Assembly (NCBI GenBank): GCA_001818835.1
Contig: MHKL01000020.1
Coordinates: 1-6,665 of the forward strand
Length of the DNA stretch: 6,665 nt
Direction of reading: 5' to 3'
Source of the DNA: Candidatus Komeilibacteria bacterium RIFCSPLOWO2_01_FULL_45_10
Lineage (GTDB): Bacteria; Patescibacteriota; Patescibacteriia; UBA1558; UBA10009
Within the stretch, counting starts at the first letter, position 1; every line of letters starts with the position of its first letter. The notes under the pieces are model-generated. The model saw only the letters and a list, made by a program, of their open reading frames with translations, was not told the DNA's origin and did not search any database. Of the stretch, positions 1-4,556 are shown one piece after another. The position numbers and the translations under genes are program-made.

Positions 1-1
1 A

Positions 2-160
2 GATTTTCTTTTTGTAGTCAATAATATTTATAATGGAAGATTGGTACATTTTAAAATTCCCAGGGACGCTATTACAGGAAAACATTTGTTTTTAAAGCAA
101 AGTTATCATATTCGTAGATTTGGAAATCAAAGAGAAATGAATCAATTTAAAAATTTATGA
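2..160 (+). CDS. C-terminal 52 residues of an unrecognised protein, partial at the window start
   Basis: Frame 2 is open from the first base to the TGA at 158-160, which overlaps the aspS ATG as ATGA. The same 4-bp junction joins the next two gene pairs, which supports this being a real gene end rather than chance. The peptide is rich in K, R, N, F and aromatic residues and includes segments such as FKIPRDAITGKHLFLKQ and HIRRFGNQR, so the end of the protein is basic. I do not recognise the family. The stretch is about 25% G+C (40 of 160 bases by hand count), against roughly 42-55% in aspS lines I sampled. This may indicate transferred DNA; a nuclease or restriction-modification subunit is possible but is a guess. 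The start and most of the protein lie outside the window. Confidence 0.6.
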   Translation, partial: DFLFVVNNIYNGRLVHFKIPRDAITGKHLFLKQSYHIRRFGNQREMNQFKNL

Positions 161-1581
161 AATTATCAAACATAGAAGTAATTAATAAAGTAGGTGAAGA
201 AGTGGTTTTGGCCGGCTGGGTTCATTCCATCCGCAAAATGGGCAAGATCGTGTTTGTGGATTTACGGGACCGGTCGGGGATTGTTCAGGTGGTTTTAGTT
301 GAATCAGAATTGGAAAATAAAAAGGAAATCGAGCTCAGCTCGATTAAGCCGGAATATGTTTTAGAAATAAAAGGCATTGTCCAAAAAAGGGGGGATAAGC
401 AGATAAATAAAGATTTGCCGACGGGAACGGTGGAAATTCTGGCCAAGAGCGTCAAAATTCTGGCCGAATCGGAAACGCCGCCGTTTGAAATAGACAACGA
501 AGAACGTCAGGCCAATGAGGAACTGCGCTTAAAATATCGCTATTTGGATTTAAGGCACGAGCGGATGCAAAAGAATATCAGATTAAGGCATGAAATTATC
601 CGCGCCATCAGGGAGTTTTTCTATCAGGAGGATTTTTTGGAAATTGAAACGCCGTTTTTATCAAAATCCACGCCCGAAGGCGCGCGTGATTTTTTAGTCC
701 CTTCCCGAAATTACCCTGGAAAGTTTTATGCTTTACCGCAATCACCCCAGCAATACAAGCAGATGCTGATGATTGCCGGCATGGAAAAATATTTCCAGAT
801 CGTCAGATGTTTCAGGGACGAAGACCAAAGAGGCGATAGGCAGGCCGAATTCACCCAATTGGATGTGGAAATGAGTTTTGTTGAACAGGCAGATATTTTG
901 AATTTAATTGAAAAATTAATTGTTGAGGTAATGAACAAGGTTAAACCTGATGTAGAGACGCATAATTATGCGTCTATTCCCCGGATAACCCATGCCGAAG
1001 CCATGAAAAAATACCAGTCCGATAAGCCGGATTTAAGAAAAGACAAGAATGATCCCAACGAATTCGCTTTTGTCTGGATAACCGATTTTCCGATGTTTGA
1101 ATACAAGGAAGGCGACAAAAGGTGGGGCGCGGCCCATCATCCGTTTACCGCCATTAATCCTGAAGATTTGCCGCTGCTGGAAAAACAGCAGCCGAAAGCC
1201 GGGCTTTCGGCGGCGGCGGGATTGGATAAAATCCGTGCCTTGCAGTATGATCTGGTTTTAAACGGTTCGGAAATAGCCGGCGGCTCCATTAGAACGTCCG
1301 ACCCGAAAATTTTGCATAAGGTTTTTGAAGTTTTGGGCCATAGCGACAAGGAAATCAAGGCCAAGTTCGGCCATCTTTTGGAATCGTTCAAGTATGGCGC
1401 GCCTCCCCATGGCGGCGTTGCTTTTGGCTTGGACAGATTTATTGCCATTTTGGCGGGCGAAACGTCAATTCGCGAGGTCATGGCTTTTCCAAAAACCAGC
1501 GACAACCGCGATCCCTTGATGGATGCGCCGAGCGAAGTGGAAAAGGAACAATTAAAAGAGTTAGGAATTAAAATAAAATGA
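157..1581 (+). CDS. aspS: Aspartyl-tRNA synthetase (class II), lacking the bacterial GAD insertion domain
   Basis: The enzyme charges tRNA-Asp (and, in non-discriminating forms, tRNA-Asn) with aspartate using ATP, in the cytoplasm. Residues about 1-105 form the OB-fold anticodon-binding domain (GWVHSIRKMG at 20-29, DLRDRSGIVQVV at 35-46). The class II core follows: motif 1 region near 147-178 (ETPFLSKSTPEGARDF at 164-179), the aspartate/ATP pocket QSPQQYKQM at 195-203, motif 2 FRDED at 219-223 with QLDVE at 234-238, the arginine of GGSIRT at 375-380, and motif 3 GVAFGLDRF at 420-428. At 474 residues it is over 100 shorter than E. coli AspRS (590). KPDLR (290-294) runs within about ten residues into FVWITDFPMFE (305-315), so the GAD domain that normally sits there is absent. 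The ATG overlaps the upstream stop, and the gene ends in an ATGA overlap with the HD gene. No SD is evident, so translation may be coupled. Residue M28 occupies a position linked to tRNA-Asn discrimination in other AspRSs; specificity cannot be decided here. Confidence 0.97.
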   Translation: MKLSNIEVINKVGEEVVLAGWVHSIRKMGKIVFVDLRDRSGIVQVVLVESELENKKEIELSSIKPEYVLEIKGIVQKRGDKQINKDLPTGTVEILAKSVKILAESETPPFEIDNEERQANEELRLKYRYLDLRHERMQKNIRLRHEIIRAIREFFYQEDFLEIETPFLSKSTPEGARDFLVPSRNYPGKFYALPQSPQQYKQMLMIAGMEKYFQIVRCFRDEDQRGDRQAEFTQLDVEMSFVEQADILNLIEKLIVEVMNKVKPDVETHNYASIPRITHAEAMKKYQSDKPDLRKDKNDPNEFAFVWITDFPMFEYKEGDKRWGAAHHPFTAINPEDLPLLEKQQPKAGLSAAAGLDKIRALQYDLVLNGSEIAGGSIRTSDPKILHKVFEVLGHSDKEIKAKFGHLLESFKYGAPPHGGVAFGLDRFIAILAGETSIREVMAFPKTSDNRDPLMDAPSEVEKEQLKELGIKIK

Positions 1582-2240
1582 TAACTTTTGAACAAGTCAA
1601 AGCTAATCCGCAAATCCATCAGTTCATTAAACAGTCGGCGGAGTACCTAAAGGATATCGGTTATACCGATCACGGTTTTAGGCACGTGGGTATTGTGGCG
1701 GACCGGGCTGGCAAAATCGCTCGCAATTTGAAATTTAATAAAATTGATACGGAAAGCTCCAAGATAGCCGGCTATTGCCATGATATGGGAAATTTTTTGG
1801 GCCGAACCTACCATCATTATTGGGGCGGTTTGCTGTTTCATCAGGTTTTTAACCAAGATGATGATATAAAACAGGTGTCAGATATTATGGAAGCGATTGT
1901 CGCCCATGACAAAGAAGACATAAAAATCATGAATAAAGTTTCGGCTGCCGCCATCATTGCCGACAAATCCGACGTTCACCGCAGCCGGGTTTTGGCCAGG
2001 AGACCAGATAAAATAAAAGCGGATATTCATGACCGGGTAAATTATGCGGTTAAGGATAATCATTTGGATGTTTATCCGGCCAAAAAAATTATCAGGTTAA
2101 GTTTAACTATTGATGAGAAATTTTCTCAACCAATGAATTATTTTGAGATATTTACCACCAGAATGGTTTATTGCCGGGTGGCGGCTGAATACCTGGGCTA
2201 TAAATTCAGCCTGGAAATAAATAAATTTAGGCTGGCATGA
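1578..2240 (+). CDS. HD-domain metal-dependent phosphohydrolase, 220 residues
   Basis: HD-superfamily proteins hydrolyse phosphate esters of nucleotides or related substrates using one or two bound metals. The metal ligands are visible in order: H32 and H36 in TDHGFRH, the paired H68-D69 in CHDMGN, H79/H80 in TYHHYWGG, H110-D111 in VAHDKED, and D129 in IIADKSDVHRSR (127-137). The extra histidines between HD and the last aspartate suggest a di-metal site. The ADKSDVHRSR motif resembles a group of uncharacterised stand-alone bacterial HD proteins rather than RelA/SpoT or HD-GYP enzymes, since no partner domain is present; the substrate is unknown. There is no signal peptide or membrane segment. 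The ATG overlaps the aspS stop as ATGA, and the stop overlaps the next ATG in the same way, so the gene is the middle of a coupled operon. No independent SD is seen. Confidence 0.9.
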   Translation: MITFEQVKANPQIHQFIKQSAEYLKDIGYTDHGFRHVGIVADRAGKIARNLKFNKIDTESSKIAGYCHDMGNFLGRTYHHYWGGLLFHQVFNQDDDIKQVSDIMEAIVAHDKEDIKIMNKVSAAAIIADKSDVHRSRVLARRPDKIKADIHDRVNYAVKDNHLDVYPAKKIIRLSLTIDEKFSQPMNYFEIFTTRMVYCRVAAEYLGYKFSLEINKFRLA

Positions 2241-2629
2241 AGCTTTCCGCTTTACAAAAATTCATTCTTAAAGAATGTCTGGGTGAAAAAGGCCCCTCGA
2301 CTTCGCCCCTCGACTCGCTTCGCTCGCTCGGGACTTCGCTCGGGGCAGGCAAGGTATTTGTTAAAAAATTTTTAAGGTTTTATCAAAGCCAGCCAAAAGT
2401 GCCGTCAAAATTGGAACAAGTCAAAATCGTTTCCAAAAGCGTTGACCGTTTGATTCACAAAGGCCTACTGGTCGGCTTTGGCGAGCAGACGCAGTATAAA
2501 TGGTTTATTAAGGAAGCGCTGCTGACCCGTACCGGCCGAAAGCTGGGTAAAAAATTATTGGGCGAGCAGGCAAAGTTGCCGTTTATGAATCAAAGAAGCA
2601 AGAAAGCAAAAAAGCAAGAAAACAAATAA
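2237..2629 (+). CDS. Small basic conserved-type protein, possible helix-turn-helix, with an in-frame repeat insertion
   Basis: A 130-residue basic protein. It reads as a compact helical domain: MKLSALQKFILKECLGEK (1-18), then VFVKKFLRFYQ (40-50), IVSKSVDRLIHKGLLVGFG (64-82), YKWFIKEALLT (87-97) and RKLGKKLLGEQAKLPF (101-116). The pattern of helix, helix, short beta turn and KWFIK is what a winged-helix or MarR-like DNA-binding protein would show, and it resembles small hypothetical proteins I associate with Patescibacteria; this is recognition by eye only. Residues 19-38 are encoded by a GC-rich repeat (2291-2350) that interrupts the first helical segments without breaking the frame. Homologues would be expected to lack it. 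The C-terminal tail (119-130) is lysine-rich and comes from an A-rich low-complexity tract. The start overlaps the HD gene stop (ATGA). Function is unknown. Confidence 0.75.
   Translation: MKLSALQKFILKECLGEKGPSTSPLDSLRSLGTSLGAGKVFVKKFLRFYQSQPKVPSKLEQVKIVSKSVDRLIHKGLLVGFGEQTQYKWFIKEALLTRTGRKLGKKLLGEQAKLPFMNQRSKKAKKQENK
2291..2350. repeat. Nested GC-rich interspersed repeat inserted in frame
   Basis: The 60-bp stretch can be parsed as an outer unit split by a second copy. The outer unit is GGCCCCTCG-ACTTCG at 2291-2305 and CTCGGGGCAGGC at 2339-2350. Between them lies a 27-bp inner unit (2306-2332) beginning CCCCTCGACTCG and ending GCTCGGG, followed by a second ACTTCG (2333-2338). ACTTCG therefore flanks the inner unit as a 6-bp direct repeat. 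Both lengths (27 and 33 bp) are multiples of three, so the host reading frame is kept. The outer unit has the same plan (CC-TCGAC ... CAGGCAAG) as the copy at 3118-3143. It resembles the TTCGAC-AGCTCAGG short repeats seen in several bacterial groups including Patescibacteria; that link is from memory. Confidence 0.75.
2591..2629 (+). repeat. A-rich AAGCAAGAA low-complexity tract at a gene end
   Basis: Imperfect tandem runs of the kind CAAAGAAGCAAGAAAGC make up the last codons of the small basic protein and give its lysine-rich tail. A related tract lies at 3233-3265 after the deacylase gene. They look like slippage-derived or decayed microrepeats and are unlikely to be a regulatory site. Confidence 0.5.
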
Positions 2630-2646
2630 TTAATTAACCAATTATT

Positions 2647-3201
2647 ATGTCTATTTCACTTAAGCTAAGGAAGCATTTAGAGCAGAATAAAATTAAATAC
2701 GAAATCGTGCCCCATAAAAAGGTTTATACCGCTTTAGACGCGGCCGCCACTTTAAAGGCCCGCTTGGAAGAAATCGCCAAGTCGTTGGTGGTTAAGGCGG
2801 ACAAGACCTATTATCTGCTGATTTTATCAGCCAACCGCAACGTCAATCTGGGAAAGTTAAAATCAATCCTTAAGGCCAAAAAAGTGCTGATTCCCAAGGA
2901 AGCGGAGCTGGTCAAGGTTTTTAAAATCAAGCCCGGCAGTTTAACCGGCTTTGGTTCAATCCATCAGCTGCCGGTGGTGGTGGACAAGGGTTTTGAAAAA
3001 GTCAGGCAAGCTATTTTTGCCGGAGGCAGTTTGGTGGAAAGCGTGAAAATGAACGTTAAGGATTATATCAAAGTTGAACAGCCAATCAGGCATTTATTTT
3101 CAGAAGTGAAGAAAATTCCTTCGACGTGGCTCAGGACAGGCAAGAAAACAATAAAACAAGGAATCAAGAAAACATCGGCCAAAGGCCGATCAGCCTCTTA
3201 A
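2647..3201 (+). CDS. YbaK/ProX-type aminoacyl-tRNA deacylase with a repeat-derived C-terminal tail
   Basis: Proteins of this fold (YbaK / prolyl-tRNA synthetase-associated domain) hydrolyse mischarged aminoacyl-tRNAs in trans in the cytoplasm. The domain fills about residues 3-150. K45 in EEIAKSLVVK aligns with the lysine needed for activity in YbaK, and PGSLTGFG (96-103) matches the family's glycine-rich loop (PGxVxPFG type). VVVDKGF (110-116) and AGGSLVESVKM (125-135) match the later conserved strands. The substrate (Cys-, Ala-, Ser- or other tRNA) cannot be told from sequence. At 184 residues it is about 25-30 longer than typical single-domain members. From P158 to K166 the coding sequence is a copy of the interspersed repeat, and the rest of the tail comes from A-rich and palindromic sequence, so the tail is probably not functional. 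The gene starts 17 bp after the previous gene in the AT-rich context AACCAATTATTATG, with no SD. Confidence 0.88.
   Translation: MSISLKLRKHLEQNKIKYEIVPHKKVYTALDAAATLKARLEEIAKSLVVKADKTYYLLILSANRNVNLGKLKSILKAKKVLIPKEAELVKVFKIKPGSLTGFGSIHQLPVVVDKGFEKVRQAIFAGGSLVESVKMNVKDYIKVEQPIRHLFSEVKKIPSTWLRTGKKTIKQGIKKTSAKGRSAS
3118..3143. repeat. Single copy of the TCGAC...CAGGCAAG interspersed repeat
   Basis: The element reads CCTTCGAC, then a variable centre, then GGCTCAGGACAGGCAAG, and lies in frame near the end of the deacylase gene, encoding P158-K166. It shares the TCGAC left part and the same right boundary CAGGCAAG with the nested repeat at 2291-2350, which points to one family with a defined end. 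The centre (GTGG) differs from the commoner CTTCG or AAG versions. Confidence 0.65.
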
Positions 3202-3227
3202 ACCATAGGCTTATCAGCCTCTGGCTG
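3174..3227. repeat. Cluster of small palindromes and direct repeats at the deacylase gene end
   Basis: There are three hairpin-forming palindromes in about 50 bp. ATCGGCC-AAA-GGCCGAT (3174-3190) is perfect, with 7-bp arms. AGGCT-TATC-AGCCT (3207-3220) and CAGCC-TCT-GGCTG (3215-3227) overlap and exclude each other. The 10-mer ATCAGCCTCT occurs twice (3189-3198 and 3213-3222). No T-run follows on the + strand, so this is not a classical intrinsic terminator, though the hairpins could protect or end the operon message. Confidence 0.55.
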
Positions 3228-3275
3228 TGGCTGAAGAAAGCAAAGAAGCAAATAAGTAAAAAAACAAGGGGATAA

Positions 3276-3378
3276 ATCCCGCACCACTTTTGTTAAACGA
3301 CGTTAATATAAAAAAAGTTGTTTTATTTGTTAACAAGGGGTAACGAATAATCGTCGGATGACAAAAGTGGTGCGGGAT
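3276..3378. repeat. 103-bp element with perfect 18-bp terminal inverted repeats
   Basis: ATCCCGCACCACTTTTGT at 3276-3293 is the exact reverse complement of 3361-3378. Inside it, after a 4-by-4 mismatch, CGACG (3298-3302) pairs with CGTCG (3352-3356), extending the potential stem. The interior (3303-3351) is AT-rich, has no open reading frame of note, and contains the 10-bp palindrome TTGTTAACAA (3327-3336). ATAA is present at both edges (3272-3275 and 3377-3380), but the right copy overlaps the repeat, so a target duplication is uncertain. Candidates are a miniature inverted-repeat mobile element, a structured RNA or a long hairpin shared by the two convergent transcription units. No internal transposase is present. 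The inverted repeat itself is certain; its nature is not. Confidence 0.7.
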
Positions 3379-3384
3379 AAAAAA

Positions 3385-3406
3385 AGCGTTTCCCGAAGGA
3401 AACGCT
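3385..3406 (-). terminator. Intrinsic terminator with UUCG tetraloop for the minus-strand gene
   Basis: Read on the minus strand this is AGCGTTTCC-TTCG-GGAAACGCT followed at once by TTTTTT (complement of 3379-3384). It has a 9-bp perfect stem, a stable C(UUCG)G loop and a U-tract, which is a textbook Rho-independent terminator. It begins 18 bp beyond the minus-strand stop codon. On the + strand the hairpin is followed by AAAA, so it does not serve the + genes. Confidence 0.9.
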
Positions 3407-3424
3407 AAAAGTGGTTTTAAGGAA

Positions 3425-3793
3425 TCAGGCGTGTTGCGCCAGCCATCCTTCCATTATCTCCATTTGTTTTTGGAAGAAAGGCTGGTCGGTCAAGCGGTTA
3501 AGATGGAAGAATTGGCGCCAGTCCTCAACTTCTTGCTTAACCAGGGAAAGAATGCACATTATTTTCTTTCCGTAATCAGAGGGCTCGGTTTCCTGATGAG
3601 TGAGGAAAAGTTCCAGGGCCTCTTCTACCTGACGGTAGAGAAAACAATCCGGAAAGGCGCGGACAAGCGCCGCCACTGTTTGCAGCTGTTCCGGCGAAGC
3701 TTGGCTGATGCCCCAAAGCGGATTGGTAAGAATTAGCCGTTCGGTGCCCGGCAAAAACGCAACGGGAATATCAGCCATATTTCCATTTCCCAT
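3425..3793 (-). CDS. Hypothetical acidic 122-residue protein, monocistronic
   Basis: I do not recognise this protein. It has 16 acidic and 9 basic residues (net about -7), no signal peptide and no membrane span. It looks mainly helical after a short N-terminal segment: DIPVAFLPGTERLILTNPLWG (8-28, beta or loop), then helices around 34-47, 53-66, 73-92 and 105-120. There are two cysteines (C50, C80) and three tryptophans (W27, W92, W117). The minus strand is chosen over the overlapping + frame because it has AAGGAGAT placed 5 bases before the ATG, a promoter with a perfect TTGACA, and an intrinsic terminator just after the stop. A second in-frame ATG (codon 6) fits the ribosome binding site less well. 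It is transcribed divergently from scpA and convergently to the aspS operon. It may be a small cytoplasmic adaptor or regulator, but nothing in the sequence shows this. Confidence 0.8.
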   Translation of the reverse strand: MGNGNMADIPVAFLPGTERLILTNPLWGISQASPEQLQTVAALVRAFPDCFLYRQVEEALELFLTHQETEPSDYGKKIMCILSLVKQEVEDWRQFFHLNRLTDQPFFQKQMEIMEGWLAQHA

Positions 3794-3798
3794 TTTTA

Positions 3799-3806
3799 TC
3801 TCCTTT
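3799..3806 (-). promoter_or_regulatory. Strong Shine-Dalgarno of the minus-strand gene
   Basis: The minus strand reads AAGGAGAT, then AAAAATG. This is the best SD in the window and fixes the start codon at 3793-3791. Most other genes here have none, or begin in an AT-rich context. Confidence 0.8.
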
Positions 3807-3826
3807 TAAAAATTGAGCAGATTATC

Positions 3827-3832
3827 CATAAT
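3827..3832 (+). promoter_or_regulatory. Possible -10 box for scpA
   Basis: CATAAT matches 5 of 6 positions of the -10 consensus and lies 20 bp upstream of the scpA GTG. No convincing -35 is present (TTTTAA at 3804-3809 matches only 3 of 6). It overlaps the -10 of the divergent promoter, so the two could compete. Tentative. Confidence 0.25.
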
Positions 3833-3858
3833 TTAAAGCAAAACCAAGAAAGTGTCAA
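3830..3858 (-). promoter_or_regulatory. Sigma-70-type promoter of the minus-strand gene, overlapping the scpA start
   Basis: The minus strand has TTGACA (complement of 3853-3858), a 17-bp spacer and TAAATT (complement of 3830-3835; 4 of 6 consensus matches). The -35 box is perfect and the spacing ideal; the -10 is weaker. Transcription would start near 3823, giving a leader of about 30 nt that contains the SD. The -35 overlaps the GTG start codon of scpA (3852-3854). Confidence 0.6.
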
Positions 3859-4556
3859 CTTACCAAATAAAACTTGAGCAGTTTGAAGGTCCGCTGGACC
3901 TCTTATTAAAATTGATTGAAGAGGAGGAGATGGACATTACCAAGGTCTCTTTGGCCAAGGTAGCGGACCAGTTTATTACTTACGTCAATCAGTCGGAGCA
4001 ATTAAATCCGGGCGAAGTGGCGGATTTTTTGGTGGTGGCGGCCAAACTGCTGTACATTAAATCAAAAATGCTTCTGCCTTCCTTGGCGGTTGAAGATGAA
4101 GAAGCAGACGAACTGGAAAAGCAGCTGAAGATTTACAAAGAGTATTACGAGGCCTCGCGGAAAATCAAGGAGATGTTGAAGCAAAACCGGCTGATGTTTG
4201 TCCGTGAAAAACCCTTGCGGGTTTTTACTCCCAAATTCAGCCCGCCCCTCGGTTTAAATCTCAAAGCTTTGAGCGAAGTTTTTAGCCGGGTTTTGGCGAG
4301 ATTGGAGCCGATCGTCAATCTGCCCAAAGATGCCATTAAAAAAACCATTTCCATCAGGGAAAAAATCGGCCACATTACCGAAATGATTTTAAACAAAGTT
4401 TGTTTGAGCTTTAAGCAGCTTTTGGGAAACAAGCGCGATAAAACCGAAATCATTGTTTCCTTTCTGGCGGTTTTGGAGCTGGTCAAACAGCGGACCATTG
4501 AAGTGGAGCAGGCCGAGCTTTTTTCCGAGATCAATCTTAAAAAAACCGAGTTATGA
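3852..4556 (+). CDS. scpA: Segregation and condensation protein A (kleisin)
   Basis: ScpA is the kleisin that bridges the heads of the SMC dimer and binds ScpB, forming the bacterial condensin that organises and segregates chromosomes on the nucleoid. The N-terminal signature FEGPLDLLLKLIEEEEMDI (11-29) is clear, followed by the FLVVAAKLLYIKSKMLLP helix (59-76), an acidic and charged linker (81-112), and a C-terminal winged helix (KTEIIVSFLAVLELVKQ at 197-213, ELFSEI at 222-227) that contacts the SMC head. Its 234 residues are normal for the family. The start is GTG: an in-frame TAA at 3834-3836 leaves no other start upstream, and the family motif begins within a few residues. No real SD precedes it. 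The stop overlaps the scpB ATG (ATGA), consistent with the two subunits being made together. The smc gene is not in the window. Confidence 0.95.
   Translation: MSTYQIKLEQFEGPLDLLLKLIEEEEMDITKVSLAKVADQFITYVNQSEQLNPGEVADFLVVAAKLLYIKSKMLLPSLAVEDEEADELEKQLKIYKEYYEASRKIKEMLKQNRLMFVREKPLRVFTPKFSPPLGLNLKALSEVFSRVLARLEPIVNLPKDAIKKTISIREKIGHITEMILNKVCLSFKQLLGNKRDKTEIIVSFLAVLELVKQRTIEVEQAELFSEINLKKTEL

Larger units (their letters stand above)
3202..3424. other. Intergenic region between the convergent deacylase and minus-strand genes
   Basis: This 223-bp gap holds, in order, part of the palindrome cluster, an A-rich tract related to that at 2591-2629 (3233-3265), the 103-bp inverted-repeat element and the minus-strand terminator. 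AAAAGTGGT occurs at 3363-3371 (in the right arm of the element) and again at 3407-3415. I see no gene or tRNA in it, and no obvious + strand terminator with a T-run for the aspS operon. Confidence 0.7.

Noticed and set aside
1137..1619. 160-codon open frame on the minus strand opposite aspS
   Set aside because: It lies entirely against the strongly conserved aspS catalytic core and the start of the HD gene and has no expression signals.
3276..3378. Integron attC site, prompted by GTTAAAC at 3292-3298 and the inverted-repeat shape
   Set aside because: The outer ends (ATCCCGC/GCGGGAT) do not fit the attC end boxes, the arms are perfectly paired without extrahelical bases, and no integrase or cassette array is seen.
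3385..3406. Terminator for the + strand aspS operon
   Set aside because: On the + strand the hairpin is followed by AAAA; the T-run lies on the minus strand only.
3431..3736. Open frame of 101 codons on the + strand across the minus-strand gene
   Set aside because: No SD or promoter precedes it, whereas the opposite strand has promoter, SD and terminator all placed for the 122-codon gene.
4145..4534. 129-codon minus-strand frame inside scpA
   Set aside because: It is antisense to the conserved scpA coding sequence with no start signals.
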